DNA of 64,000 nucleotides from Actinomycetota bacterium (GCA_026003015.1 BPGL01000001.1:1345367-1409366), one strand, 5' to 3'. Shown: positions 1 through 9,055, numbered from the stretch's first letter. Numbers and translations are program-made. The notes: generated from the sequence alone by a model not told the origin.

Positions 1-192
<192 letters not shown>

Positions 193-194
193 GG

Positions 195-479
195 GTGCTG
201 GGGTACGGCGAGCCCTCCTGGGTGATCAACCTGGACGGCGGCTGGGACCTCGTCCCGATCGTCATCGCCGCGGTCGCCCTCCTGTTGCTCCGGGTGGTCT
301 TCGGCGTGCGGCTGCGCTGGCCCGTCGTGCTGGCCGTGGTGCTCCTCGCGCCGCTGTTCCGCGCGTGGGGCGACCGGATCGGGATGCCGCTGGCGTCGGC
401 GCTCGCCCTCGCGGTCGCCGGCGGGGTCGTGCTCGCGACCCGCGGTCGCCGCCCCGGAACCCCCCGGTCGGGCGTTTGA
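195..479 (+). CDS. small hypothetical membrane protein (94 aa)
   Basis: GTG start directly behind the stop of the SDR gene. The product has two or three hydrophobic helices (about residues 18-36, 42-55 and 66-82) separated by Arg-rich turns, and a basic C-terminus (RGRRPGTPRSG). No motif or family is recognised. Close spacing to the SDR gene suggests translational coupling, but a product this short in such GC-rich DNA could be overcalled. The last codons run into the operator-like site upstream of the permease. Confidence 0.45.
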   Translation: MLGYGEPSWVINLDGGWDLVPIVIAAVALLLLRVVFGVRLRWPVVLAVVLLAPLFRAWGDRIGMPLASALALAVAGGVVLATRGRRPGTPRSGV

Positions 480-487
480 CAGACAAG
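475..487. promoter_or_regulatory. GntR-type operator-like site overlapping a TTGACA box
   Basis: TTTGACAGACAAG lies 71 bases before the permease start. It differs at three positions from the perfect palindrome TTTGTCTGACAAA at 24167-24179 beside the gntR gene. A canonical -35 hexamer TTGACA occupies 476-481 inside it; no convincing -10 follows at the right distance. Inference: repression of the permease/ligase operon by the GntR-family protein encoded at 23.4-24.1 kb or a relative. Confidence 0.45.
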
Positions 488-557
488 CGTCGGGTATGGC
501 CTGATACGCGCTGCGAACGCACCGAGGGGGCGTGCGGTCAGGGAAGGGGGGATCCAG

Positions 558-2240
558 GTGGCCCGAGAAGAGCGAGAGCGCAAGCTCGAGGTCGGTGCCG
601 TCACCTACGAGGAGGTCGACGAGGAGTACTTCCTCAAGCGCACGCTGCGACGCCACGCCGGCGTCTGGTCGCTGTGGGCGCTGGGCGTCGGGGCGGTCAT
701 CTCAGGCGACTTCTACGGCTGGAACTTCGGGCTGTCGGTCGGAGGCTTCGGCGGACTCCTCATCGCCACCGCGATCATCGCCGTCATGTACTACGGCCTG
801 TGCTACAGCATCGCGGAGATGTCCCCGGCGCTTCCCCACACCGGCGGGGCGTACTCGTTCGCGCGCTCGGCGATGGGGCCCTGGGGCGGGTTCACGACGG
901 GCCTGGCCGAGAACATGGAGTACGTCATCACCCCGGCCGTCGTCGTCGGGGCGATCGGCCTGCTCATGCAGGCGCTCGTCGTCAACCTCCTCGGCACCGG
1001 AGGAACCCTCACGCCCGACGGGCTCGGGGTCGAAGGTGCTCCCTGGTGGAACAGCGAGCCCTTCTGGTGGGCCGTCTTCTACGTGATCTTCGTCGGCATC
1101 AACATCATGGGGATCGAGGCGACGATGCGCTTCACCGTGACGATCACGGTGCTCGCGCTGAGCGTGTTGGTCGTCTTCTACGTCTCGGCCCTGGTGACCG
1201 GCTCGCTCGACCCGAAGCTGTGGTTCAACATCCCGGCCGGCTGGGACGGCGAGACCCTCTCCGCCCTCCTGCCCGAAGGAGGCGGTCCGTTCCTGCCGTT
1301 CGGTGTGAGCGGCATCTTCAAGGCCCTGCCCTTCGCGATCTGGTTCTACCTCGCGATCGAGGAGGTGCCCCTGGCCGCCGAGGAGTCGATGGACCCCCGA
1401 CGCGACGTGCCGAAGGGCACGATCTGGGGCATGCACACGCTGCTCATCGCGAGCATCTTCACCCTGTTCATCAACAGCGGTGTCGGGGGCGGCGCCGGTG
1501 CCATCGGCATCACCGGCACCCCGCTGTTCGACGGCTTCAAGGGCATCTTCGGCGAGGGGACCGCGGCGGCGCTGCTCGCGCTCGTCGGCTTGGTCGGCCT
1601 CGTGGCGAGCTTCTTCACGATCATCTTCGCCTACGGCCGCAACACGTACTCGCTGTCGCGCGCCGGCTACTTCCCGAAGTGGCTGTCCGTCACGCACCCG
1701 ACCCGTAAGACGCCGTACGTGGCCCTGATCGCCGGGGCGATCGTCGGCTACCTCGTGATCCTGCTCGTGTGGACCCTGCAGCGTCGGGGGGGAGAGGCGG
1801 CGGCCCAGGTCGTCGCCGCGGTGCTGAACATGGCGGTGTTCGCGGCGGTGATCTCCTACGCGCTGCAGTGTGCGTCGTTCATCCTGCTGCGCCGGAACTT
1901 CGCGCACATCGAGCGGCCGTACCGGAGCCGCTGGGGCGAGGCGGGCGCCTACGTCGCGGGGACGATCGCGGTCGTCGCGCTGGTCTCGATCTTCCTGAAC
2001 GAGGACTACCGGCCCGGCGTCTACGGCGTCGCGATCTACTACGTGCTCGGGCTCGTGTACTTCGCGATCGCCGGCCGGCACCGCCTCGTGCTCTCCCCCG
2101 AGGAGGAGTTCGCGCTCACGAAGGGCGAGCGCGGCCTGCCCGGGCAGGAAGGTTTCGTGGCGAGCCGGGCCGAGCAGGAGGCGATCCTCGGGGGCGGCGA
2201 GTCGGGGTCGTCCTCGACGCCCCCGCCGTCCTCGGGCTGA
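558..2240 (+). CDS. APC-superfamily permease, ethanolamine-permease-like
   Basis: A 560-residue, about 12-helix amino acid/amine transporter. The N-terminal part has the APC hallmark of an unwound first helix (ALGVGAVISGDFYGWNFG, about residues 42-59), and ISGDF.GWNFGL plus ALPHTGGAYSFARSAMGPWGG closely recall bacterial ethanolamine permeases rather than PuuP. A long soluble tail ends in Ser/Pro. GTG start at 558 is supported by a GGAAGGGGGG purine tract just upstream. It leads an operon with a glutamine-synthetase-like ligase, so the likely cargo is an amine that is then gamma-glutamylated, ethanolamine or a related small amine being the first guess. Regulation may come from the operator-like site at 475-487. 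Confidence 0.85.
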   Translation: MAREERERKLEVGAVTYEEVDEEYFLKRTLRRHAGVWSLWALGVGAVISGDFYGWNFGLSVGGFGGLLIATAIIAVMYYGLCYSIAEMSPALPHTGGAYSFARSAMGPWGGFTTGLAENMEYVITPAVVVGAIGLLMQALVVNLLGTGGTLTPDGLGVEGAPWWNSEPFWWAVFYVIFVGINIMGIEATMRFTVTITVLALSVLVVFYVSALVTGSLDPKLWFNIPAGWDGETLSALLPEGGGPFLPFGVSGIFKALPFAIWFYLAIEEVPLAAEESMDPRRDVPKGTIWGMHTLLIASIFTLFINSGVGGGAGAIGITGTPLFDGFKGIFGEGTAAALLALVGLVGLVASFFTIIFAYGRNTYSLSRAGYFPKWLSVTHPTRKTPYVALIAGAIVGYLVILLVWTLQRRGGEAAAQVVAAVLNMAVFAAVISYALQCASFILLRRNFAHIERPYRSRWGEAGAYVAGTIAVVALVSIFLNEDYRPGVYGVAIYYVLGLVYFAIAGRHRLVLSPEEEFALTKGERGLPGQEGFVASRAEQEAILGGGESGSSSTPPPSSG

Positions 2241-2266
2241 GCTCGGCACGGATGCGACGGTGGTCT

Positions 2267-2301
2267 GCGAACGCGGCGGCCGAACCGGCCGCCGCGTTCG
2301 C
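2267..2301 (+). terminator. perfect 16-bp hairpin between permease and ligase genes
   Basis: GCGAACGCGGCGGCCG (2267-2282), loop AAC, then its exact complement (2286-2301). No T-run follows on the plus strand, so it is either a U-less terminator/attenuator of the sort found in high-GC actinobacteria, or an mRNA-stabilising element that lets permease and ligase be expressed at different levels. It ends 27 bases before the ligase ATG. Confidence 0.65.
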
Positions 2302-2328
2302 GCGTGAGGCGAGGAAGGAGCAGGTGCG

Positions 2329-3708
2329 ATGAACCGGGGAACGCTGACCGTCGATGAGCTCGAGCGGCTCGCCGAGGAAGGCGAGGTCGACACGGTCCTG
2401 TGCATGTTCACCGACCTGCAGGGTCGGTTCATGGGCAAGCGCGTGGTCCCCCACTTCTTCCTCGAGGAGATCCTCGGAGAGGAGGGCCTGCACGCCTGCC
2501 TGTACCTGCTCGCGATCGACATGGAGATGGAGCCGCTCCCCGGGTACCGCTACGCGTCCTGGGAGACCGGCTACGGGGACTTCATGATGGTCCCCGACCT
2601 GTCGACCCTCCGCTGGTGCCCGTGGCTCGAGAAGACCGTGATGGTGATCTGCGACATCCACGATGAGGAGACGAAGGAGCCGGTCGAGGTCGCGCCGCGC
2701 CAGATCCTCAAGCGCCAGATCGCCCGCGCCGCCGAGCTCGGCTACACGATCAAGGCCGGATCGGAACTCGAGTTCTACCTGTTCAAGGACTCCTACGACG
2801 CGATCGCGGAGTCCGGCTACCGCACGATGCGCCCCTCCTCCACCTACATCATGGACTACCACATGCTGCAGACCACGAAGGACGAGTGGATCTTGCGCCA
2901 GATCCGGAACGACATGCTCGCCGCTGGGATCCCGGTGGAGTTCTCGAAGGGAGAGTTCGGACGCGGGCAGCACGAGGTGAACATCACCTACGCCGACGTG
3001 CTGACGACCGCCGACTACCACGCGCTGTACAAGCACGGGGTCAAGGAGATCTGTGCGATGAACGGGGTGGCCGCCACGTTCATGGCGAAGTGGACGATGG
3101 AAGAGGCCGGCTCCTCCTGCCACGTGCACTCGAGCGTGTGGAGCGCCGACGGCACGCGGTCGCTGATGTGGGACGACGACGCCCCGCACCACCTGTCGGA
3201 GACGTTCCGCCACTACCTCGGCGGCCTCATGGCCACCGCTCGCGAGCTCGCCTGGATGTTCGCTCCGTTCGTGAACTCCTACAAGCGCTACCAGCTCGGA
3301 TCGTGGGCACCGACCGCGATCGTGTGGAGCCGCGACAACCGGACCTGCGGGTTCCGCACGGTGGGGGAGCACAAGGGGTTCCGCGTCGAGAACCGGATCC
3401 CCGGCGCCGACATGAACCCCTACCTCGGCTACGCGGCGACGATCGCCGGCGGTCTCTACGGGATCCAGAACCGGATCGAGCCGCCCGAGATGTTCGTCGG
3501 CAACGCCTACGAGGCCAAGCGCGTGCCGCGGGTGCCGAGCTCGTTGCACGAGGCGATCGACGTCTTCCGCAAGAGCAAGGTCGCGCGGGAGGCCTTCGGC
3601 GACTTCGTGTTCGAGCACCTGCTGAACACGGCCGTGCAGGAGCAGATCATCTTCGACAACAACGTGGTCACCGACTGGGAGCTCGTCCGCTACTTCGAAC
3701 GCGGCTGA
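2329..3708 (+). CDS. glutamine synthetase-like gamma-glutamyl-amine ligase (paralog 1)
   Basis: A 459-residue member of the GS superfamily. Metal/substrate residues are recognisable: AGSELEFYLF (E146, E148), RGQHEVNI (E216), SCHVHSS (H265, H267), NRTCGFR (R338) and RVENRIPGADMNPYL (E355, R356). VNSYKRY is the NSYKR-type loop typical of PuuA/GlnA3/GlnA4-like enzymes. A true nitrogen-assimilating GSI is less likely because of the catabolic context: an amine permease upstream and amide hydrolases downstream. Expected reaction: ATP + glutamate + amine giving gamma-glutamyl-amide in the cytosol. Three such paralogs occur in this window, each with different neighbours, suggesting different amines. 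ATG start with AGGAAGGAG ten bases upstream. Confidence 0.88.
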   Translation: MNRGTLTVDELERLAEEGEVDTVLCMFTDLQGRFMGKRVVPHFFLEEILGEEGLHACLYLLAIDMEMEPLPGYRYASWETGYGDFMMVPDLSTLRWCPWLEKTVMVICDIHDEETKEPVEVAPRQILKRQIARAAELGYTIKAGSELEFYLFKDSYDAIAESGYRTMRPSSTYIMDYHMLQTTKDEWILRQIRNDMLAAGIPVEFSKGEFGRGQHEVNITYADVLTTADYHALYKHGVKEICAMNGVAATFMAKWTMEEAGSSCHVHSSVWSADGTRSLMWDDDAPHHLSETFRHYLGGLMATARELAWMFAPFVNSYKRYQLGSWAPTAIVWSRDNRTCGFRTVGEHKGFRVENRIPGADMNPYLGYAATIAGGLYGIQNRIEPPEMFVGNAYEAKRVPRVPSSLHEAIDVFRKSKVAREAFGDFVFEHLLNTAVQEQIIFDNNVVTDWELVRYFERG

Positions 3709-3717
3709 GCGACCTCG

Positions 3718-3723
3718 TAGGCT
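3718..3723 (+). promoter_or_regulatory. TAGGCT -10 box, leaderless start of the GATase gene
   Basis: TAGGCT followed by seven bases and ATG at 3731. The same hexamer and spacing recur before many genes here. It lies across and after the stop region of the ligase gene, so the amidotransferase can be transcribed on its own. Confidence 0.55.
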
Positions 3724-3730
3724 GGAGGCC

Positions 3731-4447
3731 ATGGACCCCATCCTGCTCGTCCGCAACGACGCCTACGAATCGTTCGGGGTGGCGCCCGGAGCCCTGGCGA
3801 GCGCCGGCGTCGACCTGGTGACGGTCGACGCCACCCGGCCGGACTCGCAGCTGCCCACGCTGGACCGCGTGGCCGCGGTCGTGATGTTCGGAGGCACCGC
3901 GAACATCCCTCGCGCCGAGGACCACCCCTACCTGGCTCGCGTCCGCGATCTCGCACGCGAGGCGCTCGACCGGGAGATCCCCTACCTGGGCCTGTGCCTC
4001 GGATCCCAACTCCTGGCGTGGGCTTGCGGCGTGCCGGTGGTGCGGGGGCCGGTGCGGGAGGTCGGCTTCGAGCCCGTCCGTCGGACCCCGGAGGCGAAGG
4101 CCGACCCCCTGCTCTCGTTCCTCGAGGAGGAGGAGATCGTGCTGCAGTGGCACGAGGACACCCACGAGCTTCCCGGCCAGGCGACGCTCCTCGTCACCGG
4201 CGACCGGGTGCCGGTTCAGGGCTACCGCGTGGGGGAGCTCGCCTGGGGCCTGCAGTTCCACGCGGAGGTCGACGCCTGGGAGCTCGAGTGGTGGCTCGGG
4301 ATCGCCGACGCCGAGCTCGACCTCGCCGGGACTTGGGGCAAGTCGGCCGACGAGATCCGTGCGGAGGCCCGAGAGCACATGGCCCGACAGGAGGAACGGG
4401 GCCGGGAGCTGTTCCGGCGGTTCGCCGACCTCGTGCGTGAACGTTGA
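3731..4447 (+). CDS. class I glutamine amidotransferase-like hydrolase
   Basis: A 238-residue stand-alone GATase1 domain. The nucleophile elbow is GLCLGSQLLA (C89) and the His-Glu pair sits in LQFHAEVDAWE, with Ala in place of the usual Pro of HPE. Such proteins are often named GMP-synthase-like, but there is no synthetase domain or partner. In this neighbourhood (ligase upstream, amidase downstream) the sensible role is hydrolysis of the gamma-glutamyl amide formed by the neighbouring ligase, or of a related amide. A second paralog lies at 15046-15801. Residues beyond the domain form a charged C-terminal helix with two Arg-Glu-rich stretches. Confidence 0.8.
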   Translation: MDPILLVRNDAYESFGVAPGALASAGVDLVTVDATRPDSQLPTLDRVAAVVMFGGTANIPRAEDHPYLARVRDLAREALDREIPYLGLCLGSQLLAWACGVPVVRGPVREVGFEPVRRTPEAKADPLLSFLEEEEIVLQWHEDTHELPGQATLLVTGDRVPVQGYRVGELAWGLQFHAEVDAWELEWWLGIADAELDLAGTWGKSADEIRAEAREHMARQEERGRELFRRFADLVRER

Positions 4448-4483
4448 TCGCCGCCGGGCGGCTCGAGGCAGGAGGTGACCACC

Positions 4484-5497
4484 ATGAGCGGACCCAACGT
4501 GATCGCCTACCGACCGTCGCGTGAGGACTACGCGTGGACCTTCGGGGGGGCGGCACCGGTGATGAAGGTGCGCCCCGGGGACGTCCTGGAGCTGTGGACC
4601 GACGACTGCTTCACCAGCCTCGTTCGAAGCACCCACGACCTGGCCTCGGAGAAGATCGTCTTCCCCTTCCTCAATCCCCAGACCGGGCCGTTCTTCGTCG
4701 AGGGCGCCGAGCCGGGCGACACGCTCGCGCTGCACTTCGTCTCGATCGAGCCCTCCCGGGACTGGGGCGTGTCGACGACGTTCCCCTTGTTCGGGGCCCT
4801 CACGTCGACGACGAGGACGGTGACCCTTCAAGACCCCCTGCCCGAGGTCGTCTGGGTGTACGAGGTGGACCGGCAGCGTCGAACCGTCCGCTACGAGGCG
4901 CGGCGCGGCCACTTCAGCGTCGAGCTTCCCCTGGAACCGATGCACGGGACGGTCGGCGTGGCCCCGCCCAACCTTGAGGTGCGCTCCCCGCTCGTGCCCG
5001 ACTCGCACGGCGGGAACCTCGACACACCGGAGATGCGCGCCGGTACCACCTGCTACCTCGGCGTCAACGTCGAGGGGGCGCTGTTCTCCATCGGCGACGG
5101 CCACTACCGACAGGGCGAGGGAGAGACCTGCGGCGTGGCCGTCGAGGGGGCCATGGACACGGTCCTCGTCGTCGACCTGATCAAGGGTCGCTCCACGCCC
5201 TGGCCGCGGCTCGAAGACGACCGATCCATCATGTGCGCGGGATCCGCCCGACCGCTCGAGGACGCCTTCCGGATCGCCCACGGCGACCTGGTCCGGTGGC
5301 TCGGCGAGGAGCTCGGGCTCGATGTGCTCGACGCCTATCAGCTCGTGACGCAGATCTCCGAGTCACCGATCGCCAACGTCTGCGATCCGAACTACACCGT
5401 GGTCGCGAAGGCTCCGAAGCGTCACCTGCCGGGGCTCAGCGCCTACGACGGCGCGAGGAGCCGGTTGCTCGAGATCGCCGCCGCCTACCGCGGGTGA
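4484..5497 (+). CDS. acetamidase/formamidase family protein
   Basis: A 337-residue FmdA/AmdA-family hydrolase that releases ammonia from short amides such as formamide or acetamide. Family signatures are VRPGDVLELWTDDCF near the N-terminus, EPGDTLALHF, PMHGTVGVAP, GGNLDTPEM, LGVNVEGALFSIGDGHYRQG and EVAVEGAMDTV-like text (here GVAVEGAMDTV). The GTG at 4475 is the wrong start: it overlaps the Shine-Dalgarno AGGAGGTG (4470-4477), and the ATG at 4484 has ideal spacing. It ends four bases from a convergent gene. It probably belongs with the permease-ligase-GATase set and recovers nitrogen from an amide. Confidence 0.9.
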   Translation: MSGPNVIAYRPSREDYAWTFGGAAPVMKVRPGDVLELWTDDCFTSLVRSTHDLASEKIVFPFLNPQTGPFFVEGAEPGDTLALHFVSIEPSRDWGVSTTFPLFGALTSTTRTVTLQDPLPEVVWVYEVDRQRRTVRYEARRGHFSVELPLEPMHGTVGVAPPNLEVRSPLVPDSHGGNLDTPEMRAGTTCYLGVNVEGALFSIGDGHYRQGEGETCGVAVEGAMDTVLVVDLIKGRSTPWPRLEDDRSIMCAGSARPLEDAFRIAHGDLVRWLGEELGLDVLDAYQLVTQISESPIANVCDPNYTVVAKAPKRHLPGLSAYDGARSRLLEIAAAYRG

Positions 5498-5501
5498 GCC
5501 C

Positions 5502-6345
5502 TCAGCCCTCCCACGCGCCGCCCTCGCGACCGAGCTCGCGGTAGCCCTCCCCGACCTCGTTGTACCAGCGGCGCGACGGCCCCACGCGCGCGCGCAGCCG
5601 CCACTTGAGGCTCTTCGGGGCCACCTCCACCTTGTTCCACAGGTGGTCCATCCGCTCCTCGACGAGCGCCCGCTGCCCGTCGGACAGGTCGGGGATCGTC
5701 TGCAGGTAGCGGCGGATGCGGTCGATGTTGAGCGAGACCGTGTAGCTGAATCCCCAGTCGCTTCGCGAGGAGCTTCGCGACGTAGGATCCGTCGAACGCA
5801 CCGGGGGTCTCGTGGTCGGCGACCGGGTGCTCGAGGAACAACACGACCAGGTCCTTGAGATCCTTCTCGTTGATCTCGACGATCTGGAGCTTCTCCAGCA
5901 GCAGGTCGGTGAGCGGGATCGTCACCGGGTCGAGGTCGAGCCGCCCCCTGAGATCGATCGGGTGGCAGAAGTCCAGCCGGTCGAGGAACACGTCGACGCG
6001 CCGTCGCCCACCGGCCGGGTCGTGGAAGATGCGTCGACCCACCCACACGTCCATCGTGACGCCGCGCCCACCGAGCACCTCGTAGCCGAGATCGGCGAAC
6101 ATCCGCTCGACGCGATCGATCTCGGTCTCGTACCCCATGAAGTCCAGGTCGGTGAGGACCCGGTTCGTCTTCTCGAGCAGCCAGACGTGGTTCGGACACT
6201 GCTTGATCACCGCGAGGGCGCCGAGCAGTCGGAGGTGCAGCTCGCGCTCGCGCGCCGCCTGGACGATCGCCTCGGCCTCTCGAACGAACTCGGGCCAGGC
6301 CGAGAAGGGTTCACCGATCGGCCCTTGGGGCTCCTGCGCGCTCAT
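5502..6345 (-). CDS. nucleotidyltransferase-like protein, frameshifted
   Basis: Starts with an ATG overlapping the stop of the metallophosphoesterase gene (ATGA). The first 195 or so residues include LTDLDFMGYETEIDRVERMF, GRGVTMDVWVG, RRVDVFLDRLDF and LLLEKLQIVEINEKDLKDL, a pattern seen in predicted nucleotidyltransferases that lack a strong GS motif. Reading breaks after SYVAKLLAK: one extra base near 5759-5764 shifts the frame; skipping it gives DWGFSYTVSLNIDRIRRYL and a basic tail to the TGA at 5502-5504. Both halves look equally conserved in codon use, so the gene is either very recently broken or carries a sequence error. Its biochemical substrate is unknown; coupling with a phosphoesterase suggests a paired role. 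Confidence 0.65.
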
Positions 6346-7283
6346 CCGACCGTGAGGGCGTAGTTCTTGACACCCTTCTTGGGGTCCAGCAGGACCAGGG
6401 TGCCGCGGAGCACGCCTTCGTGGTACTCCGAGCCGGTGTTGATGCACAGGGTCCGACCGATCTTGATCCCGGCCGAACACTCGTGGATGTGGCCGTGCAG
6501 CGAGAGCAGCGGCTGCCACTTGCGGATGGCCTCGAGGACCGCCGTGCTGCCCACCGGGACCATCTTGAGCCCTCCCCCCTCCATCGTGGGCTTGAAGTCC
6601 TCGTCCAGCTCCGGGGCAAGGTCGAGGTTCGAGCCCCAGGGTGGGGCGTGCACGTTGAAGATGCACCGGCTCATGTCCGGCACCTGGGCCGCGAGCTCGT
6701 CGATCTTGGCCGCGAGCACGTCCTCCGTGACGTCGCGGGGGCAGTTCCAGGGGGTCACGTTCGCGTTGCCGATCGACAGGATGTAGTACCCATCGATCTC
6801 GACGACCTTGCCGTCGCCGTTCTGGATCGCCTTGCTGCGGTTCACGTACTCGTCGATGAAGTCGAGGTCGTCGTTGCCCGGCATCCAGATCGCCGGCGTC
6901 CTGCCGGGGTCGAGCCGCTCGTCGGCGAGCCCCACCCATCCCTCCAGCACCTCGGCCATGTGGGTGCGGAACAGCTCGTCGACCTGCTCGGGGGTCTGGT
7001 AGCGGGCGCGCTCCTCCGGCGTCATGCGCTGGGTGTAGTACCCGCGCTGCCGCAGAGCCTTCTCGAGGTCCTGCAGACCCCGCTCGTCGTCGACCCGCAC
7101 GGTGCTCCCCTCGAACCGCGCGGAGTAGACGCCGCCGCCCTCCTCCACGATCGGGACGAGCATCTTGCCGGTGAGGTCCCCGCCCATGACGAGGACGTCG
7201 GCGCCGTAGTGTCCCGCCGCGTTCAACCACTTGCGGAACGTCGTCTCCGATCCGTGGACGTCGGTAGCGAAGAAGAGCCTCAT
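6342..7283 (-). CDS. metallophosphoesterase (calcineurin-like)
   Basis: A 313-residue phosphoesterase with all dinuclear-metal motifs: FFATDVHGSE (D8, H10), VMGGDLTGK (D36), PGNDDLDF (N), VHAPPWGSN and LHGHIHE near the C-terminus. ATG at 7283 is chosen over upstream in-frame starts because the first strand MRLFFATDVHG begins right there. It is translationally coupled to the nucleotidyltransferase-like gene. Substrate unknown. It follows the second permease gene on the same strand but is separated from it by a 12-bp inverted repeat and a possible TAGGCT -10 box (7361-7366). Confidence 0.85.
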   Translation of the reverse strand: MRLFFATDVHGSETTFRKWLNAAGHYGADVLVMGGDLTGKMLVPIVEEGGGVYSARFEGSTVRVDDERGLQDLEKALRQRGYYTQRMTPEERARYQTPEQVDELFRTHMAEVLEGWVGLADERLDPGRTPAIWMPGNDDLDFIDEYVNRSKAIQNGDGKVVEIDGYYILSIGNANVTPWNCPRDVTEDVLAAKIDELAAQVPDMSRCIFNVHAPPWGSNLDLAPELDEDFKPTMEGGGLKMVPVGSTAVLEAIRKWQPLLSLHGHIHECSAGIKIGRTLCINTGSEYHEGVLRGTLVLLDPKKGVKNYALTVG

Positions 7284-7305
7284 CCGTTCCCCGTCCTGTT
7301 CGTCC

Positions 7306-7343
7306 GCGGAGGGGTCGAGCGCCGATCTGCGCGACCCCTCCGC
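7306..7343 (-). terminator. 12-bp perfect inverted repeat downstream of permease gene
   Basis: GCGGAGGGGTCG (7306-7317), a 14-base loop, and its exact complement (7332-7343). It sits in the 80-base gap between the permease stop and the phosphoesterase start. No T-run. It could end permease transcripts or form a structure in the phosphoesterase leader. Confidence 0.5.
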
Positions 7344-7363
7344 TGTCGACCCGCCGTTCGAGC

Positions 7364-8971
7364 CTACTCCGGAGGCACCTGCGAGAACTGCACCTTCAGC
7401 GGGATCCCCTTCCGAGTGTGGTAGACGTGCGCGATCGCGTAGATGACGAGCGGGATCGCGCACATGGCCGCGACCGTCAGGTACTGGTTCGCCTCGGCCT
7501 CTCCCTTGAAGAACGGCTGCGCGACCGCCCACTCGGTGAAGATCGAGACCGCCAGCGTGAGGAAGCCGAGGATCGAGATCACCGGGATCCCCGCGATCCT
7601 CCGCTGCGTCGCAGGAGGACCGGCCTCGAAGAGCTCCTTACGCCGGTACGGGTAGACGATCCCGGCGATGCCGAGCACGATCCACCCGATGAACCACGCC
7701 ACGATCGAGTACAGGATCGCGCTCGAGTACGCGGGGCTGTAGATCCCGAGCCACAGGAACACCTCGGCCACCGCGATCACCGCGACGATGGCCCACACCG
7801 GAGCCCGGTACTTCGTCTTGATCTCGCTGAACGACGTCGGGATCAGTCGGTCGAACGACCAGGCGAAGACGTTCCGGATCGGCGCGAAGCCCAGCCCCGC
7901 GAGCGAGACCCAGGTCGCCACGATGAAGCAGAGCCCGAACAACAGCTGCAGGATGGGGTTCCCCGTCATGAAGGCGACCAGCAGCATCGGCACGGGCTCG
8001 CTCGTCGTGTGCTCGTGAACGAGCGCGGGCGGGAGCTGGGAGGCGTCGCTCGCCCAGATCGATGCCAGCGAATGCATGAAGTTCGTGCCGACGATCCCGT
8101 ACACGAGCATGTACAGGCAGAACCAGATGGTCATCTGCATCGCCAGGGAGCCGAACAACGCGAGCGCCTGCGACCTCGCCACGCCCCGGATCTCCCCGGC
8201 CAGGTTGGCCGAGAACGTCTGGCCGAGCGTGTTCAGGTTGATGTAGGTCACGGCCGCGTACATCAGGGGCAGGAAGCTGATGCCGAAGACCGCTCCGGCT
8301 TCCCTCCCGGCCTCGAGGATGGCGTCGTACTCCGCACCCGACAGGCGGTTGAAGTTCTCCTTGAACCCGTCCTGGCCGGTCACCACGAGGAGGATCCCGA
8401 GGATCAACACGGCGAGCCAGGCGAACGCGACGGCCCAGTACGAGACCCGCATCATCGCCTTGGCGCCCTTGAGGAACAGCCACCCCGTGAGCAGGAGCGC
8501 GACCGTACCGAGCAGGAAACGCACGATCGGAAGATCGATCGTGTTCGCAAGGTCGATCCAACCCTGGTTCCCGCTCGAGATGCCGACCGCCCGGATCGCG
8601 TCGGCCAGACCCCAGCGGATCCACCAGTCCTGGATCTGTCCCGTCCACGACAGGGCGGTGATGCTGAGCACGAAGCAGGAGAACAGCCCAAGGGCGGGGT
8701 GGAGGGTCCGGCTGATGTAGACGTACTCGCCGCCCGAGCGCGGCATCGATACGGAGAAGTACCAGTACAGGCCCGCGATCGGGAAGATCAGCAGAACGAA
8801 CAGCACCCCGATCCCCATGTGGGCGCCCGGGAAGAAGGCCGGGGCCCATACGATGTAGACGAGGGCGTACAGGAGCCCAGGGTTCATCGCGCAGTACATC
8901 AACGCGTCCCGGGCGCTGATCTGCCTCGTCAGACCGGACGACTTCCGGATGAACACGTCCTGCGTCGCCAT
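7364..8971 (-). CDS. APC-superfamily amino acid/amine permease (second)
   Basis: A 535-residue, about 12-helix transporter, only distantly similar to the first permease. Features: an N-terminal cytoplasmic segment ending TRQISARDAL, helix 1 with MYCAMNPGLLYALVYIVW, the APC helix 2-3 region MPRSGGEYVYISR, a long first extracellular loop, and a C-terminal tail HTRKGIPL. Start ATG at 8971 has a GGGAGGGA ribosome site. Its own promoter is suggested by TAGGCT at 9056-9061. It lies just downstream of the ligase operon on the same strand, giving a second permease plus ligase pairing in the window. Substrate unassigned; an amine or amino acid is likely. Confidence 0.85.
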   Translation of the reverse strand: MATQDVFIRKSSGLTRQISARDALMYCAMNPGLLYALVYIVWAPAFFPGAHMGIGVLFVLLIFPIAGLYWYFSVSMPRSGGEYVYISRTLHPALGLFSCFVLSITALSWTGQIQDWWIRWGLADAIRAVGISSGNQGWIDLANTIDLPIVRFLLGTVALLLTGWLFLKGAKAMMRVSYWAVAFAWLAVLILGILLVVTGQDGFKENFNRLSGAEYDAILEAGREAGAVFGISFLPLMYAAVTYINLNTLGQTFSANLAGEIRGVARSQALALFGSLAMQMTIWFCLYMLVYGIVGTNFMHSLASIWASDASQLPPALVHEHTTSEPVPMLLVAFMTGNPILQLLFGLCFIVATWVSLAGLGFAPIRNVFAWSFDRLIPTSFSEIKTKYRAPVWAIVAVIAVAEVFLWLGIYSPAYSSAILYSIVAWFIGWIVLGIAGIVYPYRRKELFEAGPPATQRRIAGIPVISILGFLTLAVSIFTEWAVAQPFFKGEAEANQYLTVAAMCAIPLVIYAIAHVYHTRKGIPLKVQFSQVPPE

Positions 8972-9055
8972 GGTCCCTCCCTTCGCGGCTCCCGCGCCGT
9001 CGCCGCGGCGATCGCGAACACGGCGCAGGGGGCGCACGCTCCAACCGGCAGCCGA

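Noticed and set aside
3731..4447. GATase as GMP synthase or anthranilate synthase subunit
   Set aside because: No synthetase domain or partner gene in the window; context is amine/amide catabolism.
9000..9011. TCGCCGCGGCGA palindrome as an operator
   Set aside because: Fully GC-rich 12-mer of a kind expected by chance at this composition; no second copy near other promoters was noticed.
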